From Bacteroidaceae bacterium (GTDB lineage: Bacteria; Bacteroidota; Bacteroidia; Bacteroidales; Bacteroidaceae), in NCBI GenBank assembly GCA_030843315.1, contig JAUUPT010000002.1, forward strand, positions 1 to 64,000: a DNA stretch of 64,000 nt, given 5' to 3'. A program made the translations under genes and the position numbers. Shown here one piece after another: positions 17,745 to 25,661 of the stretch. The notes under the pieces are model-generated. The model worked only from the letters and a program-made list of their open reading frames with translations. It did not search any database and had not been told where the DNA came from. Each line of letters begins with the position of its first letter. The first letter of the stretch is position 1.

Positions 17745-18143
17745 TTATTCTTGTGCCAACTGCTTCACCTCTTCCCCTTCTTTCTCGAAGCGGTATTTTC
17801 CTCCCTTTTCGCTCAATTCGAATAAAGAAAGTTTCTCGGTGGCATTGTCTACTATCATCAGTGCGCTCTGTTCGGCAAAGCGTTTCACTTCGATGGTGAA
17901 GGGGGCTTCCGTCATCTTTTGGTTCACCAGCAGGCTGTCGTTAATAAAGATAGAGGTAGAGTCTCCGGCAAAGCCGCTCACCAGCGTGACGGTGTAGGTT
18001 TCAATAAAGTTCCGTTCTCCCTCCTTCTTCTGTTGCAGGCGCAGGCTCATATAGACGAAGATTACGACGACGAAGATTACTGCAAAGGCAAGGAGGCCGT
18101 TGCCTATCATAAACTGTTTGTTGGTATTCAGACGGTGTGCCAT
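17745..18143 (-). CDS. small membrane-anchored protein of unknown function
   Basis: A 132-residue protein starting MAHRLNTNKQFMIGNG. One strongly hydrophobic segment at about 17-38 (LLAFAVIFVVVIFVYMSL) is followed by a basic stop and an outer domain of about 90 residues with alternating beta-like pattern. No motif is recognised. The frame could start at 18233, but the ATG at 18143 is preceded by a fitting -7 box and places the membrane segment near the N-terminus. It is divergent from the esterase gene at 18274. Confidence 0.65.
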   Translation of the reverse strand: MAHRLNTNKQFMIGNGLLAFAVIFVVVIFVYMSLRLQQKKEGERNFIETYTVTLVSGFAGDSTSIFINDSLLVNQKMTEAPFTIEVKRFAEQSALMIVDNATEKLSLFELSEKGGKYRFEKEGEEVKQLAQE

Positions 18144-18169
18144 AAGTATAAGTAGTGTTAGAGAACGCA

Positions 18170-18177
18170 CAAATGTA
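18170..18177 (-). promoter_or_regulatory. -7 box for the small membrane protein gene
   Basis: The minus strand reads TACATTTG, a perfect TAnnTTTG, 27 bases before the start at 18143. It supports the shorter reading frame. Confidence 0.5.
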
Positions 18178-18227
18178 GCGAATAAATGCGGATAAGGCAA
18201 AATATTTGAAGTACCGGATGGGATTAA

Positions 18228-18260
18228 CCCCAAAATTTATTTTCTTTGTAGAATCTTACT
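18228..18260 (+). promoter_or_regulatory. promoter box shared with the esterase gene at 30526
   Basis: CTTTGTAGAATCTTA (18244-18258) recurs exactly at 30454-30468, and similarity extends upstream (CCAAAAtttATTTtC against CCAAAAAtcATTTaC). Both stand before esterase genes of the same locus, 16 and 58 bases from the start codon. The box contains a -7-like CTTTG. Confidence 0.5.
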
Positions 18261-18273
18261 TATTGTCGAAGTT

Positions 18274-19659
18274 ATGAAAAGCATTTCTATTTTTCTTGTA
18301 ACCCTTCTATGTGCATATACATTTGCTGTAGCACAAACACCTGTCTTGGATGTGACAGGGGGAAAAATCACCGGTACCACTACCGAATTGCCGGGAGTCA
18401 TGGTTTATAAAGGCATTCCCTATGCTGCCCCTCCGGTGGGAGAGTTGCGCTGGAAGAAGCCGCAGCCTGTGAGCGCGTGGAAAGGAGTGCGGGAGTGCAA
18501 CCAGTTTGGCGCAGCATCTTTTCAGCCGGGTTCCGGCGAGGGCTCTTTCTATTGGCGAGAGTTCTATCAAGGCGCAAAGCCGCAATTCAGTGAAGACTGC
18601 CTTTACCTCAATGTATGGACACCGGCTGCCGGTACGGAAGCCCGCCTGCCTGTTGTACTCTGGATTCATGGCGGAGCATATCATAATGGATATGGGCATG
18701 AGATAGAGTTCGACGGCGAGGCTTATGCAAAAAAGAACGTCATCCTGGTGACGATTAATTATCGTCTGGGGATGTGGGGTTTTTTAGCACATCCGCTGCT
18801 GACGGCCGAGAATGGAGGCAAAGGCTCCGGCAACTATGGACTCTTCGACCAACTGGCTGCCTTGAAATGGGTAAAAGATAATATTGCTGCTTTTGGCGGC
18901 AACCCGGATAATGTGACGGTGATGGGGCAGAGTGCCGGTGCGGGAAGTGTGCAGGCGCTGATTTCTTCACCGTTGTCGAAAGGCCTGGTTCATCGTGCTG
19001 TGATTCAGAGCGGCGGCGGCCTGGGCTCTTCCTTCCGGTCTTTGCAGGAGGCGGAGAGGGCTGGTGAAGCCATCTGGAAGGATGCAGGCATTACTTCTCT
19101 GAAAGAGATGCGGGCTTATCCTGCCGATAAGTTTCTGGAACTACTGGCGAAGTATGCGACGCAAAAGAAACCCTCACCGTATGCTCCATGTATAGACGGC
19201 GAATTGCTCACTGCTCCTTTGGATGAAACGGCAAAAACCGGGCAAGAGTTGGATATCTCTTATATGATAGGCTATACCTCGGACGACTTCGGACCGGATA
19301 GAAGGAAGCAATCCACTGTTGGCTGGAGCCTTCTGTTGGAAAAGCAGAACCGGAAGCCGGCTTATGTATATTGCTTCTCCCACGACTTGCCGGGTGAAGA
19401 ACTTGCTCCTGACCCACAGACGGGTAAGTCAGAAGAGATGAAAGGTGCTTTCCACTCCTCTGAGTTATGGTATATGTTCGGCACTTTGGGCAAGAGCTGG
19501 CGTCCGATGGAAGCTGCCGATTATGAGCTGAGCGAGCGCATGGTGGGCTATTGGACTAATTTTGCCAAGACGGGCGACCCTAATGGCAGTGGTTTGCCAA
19601 TGTGGAAGCCTTGTACGGAAAAGGATGCCCATGTTCAGATATTGGATGTGAAGAAGTAG
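18274..19659 (+). CDS. type-B carboxylesterase, secreted
   Basis: A 461-residue alpha/beta hydrolase with a signal peptide (cleavage near AVAQ, residue 21). The oxyanion-hole region WIHGGAYHNG, the nucleophile elbow GQSAG with Ser about 220, the acid in GYTSDDFG near 337 and the His in GAFHSSELWYMFG near 394 give a complete triad of the carboxylesterase type-B family. These enzymes hydrolyse carboxylic esters, and in this locus an acyl or hydroxycinnamoyl ester on sugar is plausible. It stands alone upstream of, and converging on, the regulator gene (20-bp gap), and shares a promoter box with the esterase at 30526. Substrate is not known. Confidence 0.87.
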   Translation: MKSISIFLVTLLCAYTFAVAQTPVLDVTGGKITGTTTELPGVMVYKGIPYAAPPVGELRWKKPQPVSAWKGVRECNQFGAASFQPGSGEGSFYWREFYQGAKPQFSEDCLYLNVWTPAAGTEARLPVVLWIHGGAYHNGYGHEIEFDGEAYAKKNVILVTINYRLGMWGFLAHPLLTAENGGKGSGNYGLFDQLAALKWVKDNIAAFGGNPDNVTVMGQSAGAGSVQALISSPLSKGLVHRAVIQSGGGLGSSFRSLQEAERAGEAIWKDAGITSLKEMRAYPADKFLELLAKYATQKKPSPYAPCIDGELLTAPLDETAKTGQELDISYMIGYTSDDFGPDRRKQSTVGWSLLLEKQNRKPAYVYCFSHDLPGEELAPDPQTGKSEEMKGAFHSSELWYMFGTLGKSWRPMEAADYELSERMVGYWTNFAKTGDPNGSGLPMWKPCTEKDAHVQILDVKK

Positions 19660-19679
19660 ATGGACTTTTCTTCTTCGCA

Positions 19680-22600
19680 TCATTTGTGATACTCGCTCGG
19701 CGTCAGTCCAAACTGCTTCTTGAAGCTCTTGGAGAAGTGGGAGAGCGTGCTGAAGCCGGTTATGTCTGCAATCTCCGAAATCGTATGTTTACCTTCTGCT
19801 ATCAGTTCGGCGGCACGGTTCAGCTTATAGGTCTTGAAGAAGATGCTCGGGTTTTCTCCCGTCAGACCTTTCACTTTATAATAGAACTTGGTGCGCGATA
19901 TCTTCAGCAGCTCCGTCATGCGGGCTATGTCGAGCTCCGGATTGGAAATTTCGTTCTCCATCAGGCGGTAAAGATCGGTCATGAAGGCATTGTCTTGTGG
20001 TGAAAGTACATTTTCTTCGATCTTGTCCACCTGCGTGGCTTTGCCAAGAAGGCTGCGCACATTCTCCCGGTTCTTGAGTTGCGACTGTATCAGTGCCAGC
20101 AGATAGCTTGGTTCGAATGGCTTTGTCACGTATGCGTCCGCACCAGTATTCAGTCCTTCCACCTGGTTCTCAACGGTAGCTTTGGCTGTCACCAATATTA
20201 CCGGAATATGACAGAGTTGCAAATCTTCTTTTACTTCCCTGCAAAGTTGGTAACCATCCTTGCCGGGCATCACTACATCGCTCAGAATCAAATCGGGAGC
20301 TTCCTCCTTCATGGCTTTGAGAGCACTGTCGGCATTGAAGCGGCAGACGATTTTGTAATGGGGCGACAGTAATGTACTCAGATAGTGGGCTACCTCCGTA
20401 TCGTCATCCACTACTAAAATCATCTTTTGTTCTTCGGGTTTCTCTGTTGGCTCCTCGGACTGGAATGGCACGTTGGCCGGTAGCGGGAAGGCTTCCGACT
20501 GATTGTTTTGTTCCGGCGCACGCTCTTCTTCGGTGTAGGAGAGGTCGTTTACCGGAAGGATCAGAGTAAATGCGGCACCGCTTCCTTCATTCGGTTTGCT
20601 TGCTTTGAGGTGTCCATGGTGCAACTCAGCCAGGCTGCGTGCATAGTACAGGCCGATGCCTGTGCCCCAGTTGTACGTGCCTTCGGTCTGATTTGCCATC
20701 TGATAATACCGCTCGAATATCTTTTCCAGTTTATCTTCGGGGATGTCTTGCCCGGTATTGGCTACGGTTATCTTTACATATTGTGTATCCTTGTCTTCTG
20801 GGGTCAGTGCGAAAAGCTGTGCAGCCTCTTCGCGGGTTATCACATCGAAGCATACGCTGATTTTCCCACCTGTTGGTGTGAACTTCATGGCATTGGACAT
20901 CAGATTGCCGACTATCTTGTCCGTTTTGTCTTCGTCCAGCCATAGCAGGAAGGTGTCTTCCAGTCCATAGGTATTCAGTGCGATATTCTTGTTCTCGGCG
21001 TTCACCCGGAAGATGTCGACCAGCCGTTGCAGGGAAGCGATGATATCCGCCCGTTTCACTTTCAGTTTCAGAGTGTCGTTTTCCAGTTTGTTGAAGTCCA
21101 TCATCTGATTCACCAGCCTCAGCATACGGTTTACACTGCGTTGCACGATGTAGAGCAAGTTCTTGTTGTTGCCGGTTATATCGGGAGCATTGCATAGCTG
21201 CGCCACAGGGCCCGATATCATAGTGAGCGGTGTGCGGAACTCGTGCGATACATTGGCAAAGAAGCTCATATTCATTTTGTTCACCCGCTGCTCTTGTGCT
21301 TTCTCCAGTTCGGCTTGTCGCACGGCGGCCTTTTCCCTGCGGATGCGTTGCCAGGCGTTTGCAAATAACCAGATGATGCTCGCTGCGGCAATGAAGTAGA
21401 TACAGTATGCCCACCATGTCTCCCACGGTGCGGGGTATACAATGATCTGAATGGAATTTTCCGCTTCGACAATGCTTTTGTCGTTGTTCGTTATCTTCAC
21501 TTTAAAAGTATATTCCCCTGCCGATAAGTTGGCATAATAAGCTTCGCGGTTATTGTGTGCATCAATCCAGTATTTATCGAACCCTTCCAGTTGGTAATAG
21601 TAGTGTACGTGCTCGTGCTCACAATAATCCAGTGCGGCAAACGAAATGCTGAAGCTATTCTGGTTGTACTTCAAGTGGATATCCGGTTTGTGGGACAGGT
21701 GCTTCTCTATACATGGGCTATCCTGGGGGCGTATCAGTTTGTTGTGTATCTTCAGATCTTCAAACAGAAGCGGGATATTTCGTTTCGTCTGTACATCTAT
21801 GGGATTGAAGAAGGTCAGTCCGTGCGTGGCTCCGAATACCAACGTACCATCCGGCAGGCGGCAGGAAGCCCGCTCGTAGAACTGATTGCCGCCTATGCCG
21901 TCTGCTGCATAGTAGTTCGTGAATTTGTCAATGGTGCGGTCGTACTTGCTGAGCCCGTAAAGCGTTCCCACCCAAATATTTCCTTGTACATCTTCCTCAA
22001 TGCTGCTGATGTCGGTGCATGGAATGCCAGTCATGGACCTCATCCGCTTGGTAGAGGGGGAGTACCGTAATAATCCGTTGGTTATCGTGCCTATCCATAC
22101 ATCTCCCTGCATATCTTCGTGCATCACTACCGGTATTATTACAGAACGGCGGATGCAAGCGGCAAGGTCTTCTGCAGGGATTTGTACATCCTCTACTTTC
22201 CAACTGTCAGGGTCTATTTGCCGCATTGGATGATAAAAAGCAGCAGTTATAATCGGCCCACTACTGAGCGGAAGCAGGCAAGGGATGAATGTAAATGAGG
22301 TGGGGTAAATTTGTATAGGGGTGAATGATGTTTCCCCTTTGCGCATAGCATGGACATATTCAATGCTGGTACTCACCCAAATGGTTTTATTTTTGTCTTG
22401 GGTGATATATCTTGCAAGGAAGATGGGGTAGCTTGCCTCGACTTCTAATTTCCCGTTTCGGTAATGACAGCGCAGCACCTTGTGGCTGTTGGTACTCATC
22501 CAAATCGCGTTTTCTTCATCTACAAATATATAACTTATTTCCGGGTTCTCTTGTTCCTCTTGCGATAAAGAGGGTATGCTTACCTTTTGCACTTCTTTGC

Positions 22601-23723
22601 TGTCCAGATTGTACATATAGAGTCCGTCCATCAAGGTCGAAATCCATAAATGCTGCTCTTTATCTATGGCCAAGGCTACCACCGACTTGTTTTCTACGCA
22701 GGTGCGCAGATAATTGTTGTTATTGAACCGTTCTTTATAATAGTAACGTACCACATATCCCTGGTCTACCGAACCTATCCACAGGTTCTTTTGTGAATCG
22801 GTGAACATTTTGTTGATTTTGAATCGGGGTACTTCAAAGGGGAAACCATTATCGTCTTGATGGATTACGGTGTTTTCAATGTAGTTATAGCAGAACATGC
22901 CTTGTTTGGAGGTATTCAGCAGTAAGCAGTTATTGCCATAAGGGTGTATGTATTCGATGTTGGCGCAGGATAGTACAGGATGTTTTTTGATGGCTTCCGG
23001 CACTTCCTTGAAACTGCGTGTCCGGGTGTCGAAGATGGAAATGTTATGGTTTCCTGTCAGCCACATCTCTCCGTTCTCATGAAGATAGGAGTAGACGGGA
23101 TAACCTTGAACCGGTATGGAGTCCTTCAACTCCATGGTCGATGAGTCGTAGCAACGCAATGCCAATGGATTGGCTACCCAGAGATTATTACTTGGGTCGA
23201 TGTGACACTTCCCGTGAAATGTCCGGTTGGGGTCTAATCTAGGGATTATGCATTCGAACTGTTGTGTTTGAGGGTCATAGGCACAAAGTTGTATAACCGT
23301 ATTCAAGAATATCCTGCCTTCTTTATTTTCGACGAACTGGTAACCGTTTTTATTGTTGAAGTTGATAGGGATGCGTTTGAAGTTGTCTTCTTCCGTATAT
23401 TGGCATACTCCGTTTACGGTAGCTATCCACAGCCGATTTTGTGAATCGCGGTAGATGTCATTGATTTGGTTATCGGGCAGGTCCAGAGAGTCGTCCGTGC
23501 AGAAGTACTGGTGGTATTCGTGCACATTGTATTTATTCAGCCCCCGGAAGGTGCCCAGCCAGATGTGTCCTTGTGCGTCTTCTGCAAAAGCTACTATCTT
23601 CTGATTGGAGATATCATTTGCTATGACCGGGCTTTCCACTGCAATTTCTTGCATCTCAGTTTTCCCGACTTGCTGGCAGGCTACTGCCAGACATAGCAGA
23701 ACCAATAAAGATAGTGTTCTCAT
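19680..23723 (-). CDS. hybrid two-component system regulator (HTCS)
   Basis: A 1347-residue one-chain sensor and regulator. Order: lipobox-like signal (LLCLAVAC), about 14 two-component propeller repeats and a Y_Y_Y domain in the periplasm (to about 760), a membrane helix near 765-790, HisKA with SHEFRTPL near 820, HATPase with NLMSNAMKFTPTGG and GTGIGLYYA, a receiver domain from about 1098 (VVDDD, phosphorylated Asp in LILSDVVMPG), and an AraC-type DNA-binding domain at the C-terminus (about 1250-1347, ending FGLTPSEYHK). Such HTCS proteins sense oligosaccharide and switch on the adjacent SusCD locus. The start at 23723 is chosen because the signal sequence begins there; the frame reaches 23909. 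It is divergent from the main operon. Confidence 0.96.
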   Translation of the reverse strand: MRTLSLLVLLCLAVACQQVGKTEMQEIAVESPVIANDISNQKIVAFAEDAQGHIWLGTFRGLNKYNVHEYHQYFCTDDSLDLPDNQINDIYRDSQNRLWIATVNGVCQYTEEDNFKRIPINFNNKNGYQFVENKEGRIFLNTVIQLCAYDPQTQQFECIIPRLDPNRTFHGKCHIDPSNNLWVANPLALRCYDSSTMELKDSIPVQGYPVYSYLHENGEMWLTGNHNISIFDTRTRSFKEVPEAIKKHPVLSCANIEYIHPYGNNCLLLNTSKQGMFCYNYIENTVIHQDDNGFPFEVPRFKINKMFTDSQKNLWIGSVDQGYVVRYYYKERFNNNNYLRTCVENKSVVALAIDKEQHLWISTLMDGLYMYNLDSKEVQKVSIPSLSQEEQENPEISYIFVDEENAIWMSTNSHKVLRCHYRNGKLEVEASYPIFLARYITQDKNKTIWVSTSIEYVHAMRKGETSFTPIQIYPTSFTFIPCLLPLSSGPIITAAFYHPMRQIDPDSWKVEDVQIPAEDLAACIRRSVIIPVVMHEDMQGDVWIGTITNGLLRYSPSTKRMRSMTGIPCTDISSIEEDVQGNIWVGTLYGLSKYDRTIDKFTNYYAADGIGGNQFYERASCRLPDGTLVFGATHGLTFFNPIDVQTKRNIPLLFEDLKIHNKLIRPQDSPCIEKHLSHKPDIHLKYNQNSFSISFAALDYCEHEHVHYYYQLEGFDKYWIDAHNNREAYYANLSAGEYTFKVKITNNDKSIVEAENSIQIIVYPAPWETWWAYCIYFIAAASIIWLFANAWQRIRREKAAVRQAELEKAQEQRVNKMNMSFFANVSHEFRTPLTMISGPVAQLCNAPDITGNNKNLLYIVQRSVNRMLRLVNQMMDFNKLENDTLKLKVKRADIIASLQRLVDIFRVNAENKNIALNTYGLEDTFLLWLDEDKTDKIVGNLMSNAMKFTPTGGKISVCFDVITREEAAQLFALTPEDKDTQYVKITVANTGQDIPEDKLEKIFERYYQMANQTEGTYNWGTGIGLYYARSLAELHHGHLKASKPNEGSGAAFTLILPVNDLSYTEEERAPEQNNQSEAFPLPANVPFQSEEPTEKPEEQKMILVVDDDTEVAHYLSTLLSPHYKIVCRFNADSALKAMKEEAPDLILSDVVMPGKDGYQLCREVKEDLQLCHIPVILVTAKATVENQVEGLNTGADAYVTKPFEPSYLLALIQSQLKNRENVRSLLGKATQVDKIEENVLSPQDNAFMTDLYRLMENEISNPELDIARMTELLKISRTKFYYKVKGLTGENPSIFFKTYKLNRAAELIAEGKHTISEIADITGFSTLSHFSKSFKKQFGLTPSEYHK

Positions 23724-23784
23724 AGTATATATATTTAATGGTGGTCTTTCAGTATAAAAACAGTGTTCCTGATATTTGCTGATG

Positions 23785-23792
23785 CGAAAATA
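23785..23792 (-). promoter_or_regulatory. possible -7 box for the HTCS gene
   Basis: The minus strand reads TATTTTCG, seven of eight positions of TAnnTTTG, about 62 bp before the start at 23723. No -33 box is clear. Confidence 0.3.
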
Positions 23793-23830
23793 GGAATAAA
23801 AATTGTCTTGATAGCTGTCGGATAACAGAT

Positions 23831-23915
23831 TTTGAACTTGTAGACAAACATTTGAACAAATAGAACAATCGTTTTGAACGTGTAGACCAATCATTAGAAT
23901 AAATGACAAAATGAG
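23831..23915 (+). promoter_or_regulatory. four-copy direct repeat, likely HTCS operator array
   Basis: TTTGAAC starts at 23831, 23851 and 23873, and the variant TTAGAAT at 23894, a spacing of 20, 22 and 21 bp. The second half of each unit is related too: TGTAGAC at 23839 and 23881, and weaker forms in units two and four. Units one and three are the closest pair. About two helix turns per unit fits binding of AraC-type domains on one DNA face. The array lies in the 247-bp divergent region between the regulator and the main operon. Confidence 0.6.
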
Positions 23916-23917
23916 TT

Positions 23918-23944
23918 GATTGCAAATGAACTAATATTGCAATC
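23918..23944. promoter_or_regulatory. inverted repeat before the main operon
   Basis: GATTGCAA (23918-23925) and TTGCAATC (23937-23944) are a perfect 8-bp inverted repeat with 11 bases between, directly downstream of the direct-repeat array and 27 bp before the operon's first start codon. Confidence 0.4.
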
Positions 23945-23970
23945 ATAAAAACTTAAAAACTAATACGTAT

Positions 23971-25620
23971 ATGAAAAAGCAATTTTTATCGGTATTGGCT
24001 CTTACTTCTTTGCTTCTTGTTTCCTGCGGCGGAACAGTAGTTGCAGAAAAACAAACTTCGCAAGCAGGAGAGGTAATAGCTTCTTCTGACAAGGCCATTG
24101 TTCAGACTAAATCAGGTAAAGTGGGCGGCTATATTGAAAATGGAGTATATATATATAAAGGTATTCCTTATGCAAAAGCAGAACGTTTTATGCCTCCCGT
24201 CGCTCCGGACTCTTGGGAAGGCATACGCAGTTCCCGCGCCTATGGGCCTACTTGTCCGCAAGGCAAGCGGATGGGTTGGTACAGTGATGAGCAAGCATTT
24301 GCCTTTGACTGGGACGATGGTTATCCCGATGAAAACTGCTTGCGGGTAAATATCTGGACTCCCGGGGTGAATGACGGGAAGAAACGACCGGTCATGGTGT
24401 GGCTGCATGGAGGTGGTTATGCAGCTGGTTCCGGTCAGGAATTGCCTTCTTATGATGGGACCAACCTGGCAAAGAAAGGGGACGTTGTAGTGGTTACATT
24501 GAATCATCGCTTGAATGCTTTAGGCTTCCTGGACTTGTCCGCTTATGGTGAGAAATATGCAAAATCCGGTAATGCCGGACTGCTTGATCTGGTGGCAGCA
24601 CTTCAATGGGTTAATAAGAATATAGCTTCGTTTGGAGGAGACGCCTCCAATGTAACCATCTTCGGCCAGTCGGGTGGTGGTGGCAAGGTTTCTACTTTGC
24701 TTGCCACTCCGTCGGCAGAGGGATTGTTCCATAAAGCAATCGTGCAGAGTGGTTCTATGCTTCGCACAATGGAGGCTAAGTACTCCCGTCGTATCGGTAC
24801 GGCTGTGGTAGAAGAACTGGGCTTGAAGTCTTCGCAGATTGATGAAATTCAAAAGGTACCTTATGAGAAACTTTTGGCTGCCGGAGAGAAGGCTATTGCC
24901 AAAGTACGTGCCGAGGCGGATAAAGAAGGGGTTTCTTCCTTCATTTTTGGTTGGGCACCGACTGTGGATGGTGATGTGCTTCCGGTGCAACCCTTCGACC
25001 CGCAGGCATCAGCACAATCTAAGAATATACCCGTAATGATAGGCACTACTCTGCACGAATTTACTATGAGTACTTACGTACCTGCTTTCCGTTCCATTAC
25101 TAAGGAGAAGGCTGTGGAATTTCTGCAAAAGAAATATGGTAACCGTACGGAAGATTTCTTGAAAGCTTTTGAGAAAGCATATCCGGGTTACCAGCCGAAA
25201 GACTTGATTGACGTGGATTTCATCTTCCGCCCGAGTGCTGTGGAACAGGCTAAACTCAAAGCGGCCCAGCAAGGTGCACCGGTTTACATGTATATGTTTG
25301 CATGGGAGTCTCTCGTATTGGATGGTATGTTCCGCAGTACCCATTGCATGGATATTCCTTTTGCTTTCAACAACGTGGCACGCCATGCCAGCATGACGGG
25401 GGGCAGCCAAGAAGCGCAAGCTTTAGGTGAGAAAATGAGTAGCGCATGGCTAAACTTCGCTAAGACCGGCAATCCCAATGCTGAGGGATTGCCGGAGTGG
25501 AAACCTTTCACCGCAGAGAAAGGTGCTACGATGTTCTTCAATAATACATCCGAAATAAAATATAATCATGACAAGGAGCTGTTGGAAGTGGTAAGAGCAT
25601 TTCCTACGCGTGGCTTCTGA
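23971..25620 (+). CDS. type-B carboxylesterase, lipoprotein
   Basis: A 549-residue enzyme beginning with a lipoprotein signal (LLLVSCGG, Cys about 19). The carboxylesterase type-B triad is Ser 234 in GQSGG, Glu 363 in GTTLHEFTMS and His 458 in THCMDIPFAF. The oxyanion motif is WLHGGGY. It is probably tethered to the outer membrane or periplasmic face, and would act on esters of incoming glycosides. It is the first gene of the operon followed 41 bp later by SusC, behind the likely operator array. It is distinct in sequence from the other type-B esterase at 18274, so it is not a recent duplication. Confidence 0.87.
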   Translation: MKKQFLSVLALTSLLLVSCGGTVVAEKQTSQAGEVIASSDKAIVQTKSGKVGGYIENGVYIYKGIPYAKAERFMPPVAPDSWEGIRSSRAYGPTCPQGKRMGWYSDEQAFAFDWDDGYPDENCLRVNIWTPGVNDGKKRPVMVWLHGGGYAAGSGQELPSYDGTNLAKKGDVVVVTLNHRLNALGFLDLSAYGEKYAKSGNAGLLDLVAALQWVNKNIASFGGDASNVTIFGQSGGGGKVSTLLATPSAEGLFHKAIVQSGSMLRTMEAKYSRRIGTAVVEELGLKSSQIDEIQKVPYEKLLAAGEKAIAKVRAEADKEGVSSFIFGWAPTVDGDVLPVQPFDPQASAQSKNIPVMIGTTLHEFTMSTYVPAFRSITKEKAVEFLQKKYGNRTEDFLKAFEKAYPGYQPKDLIDVDFIFRPSAVEQAKLKAAQQGAPVYMYMFAWESLVLDGMFRSTHCMDIPFAFNNVARHASMTGGSQEAQALGEKMSSAWLNFAKTGNPNAEGLPEWKPFTAEKGATMFFNNTSEIKYNHDKELLEVVRAFPTRGF

Positions 25621-25661
25621 TATCAAAAGAACCTTTTATAACACAATCTAATTAAAAACTA

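Noticed and set aside
19680..23909. Longer start at 23909 for the HTCS gene
   Set aside because: It would place 62 residues with no signal character before a normal lipoprotein signal peptide, and would overlap the direct-repeat operator array.
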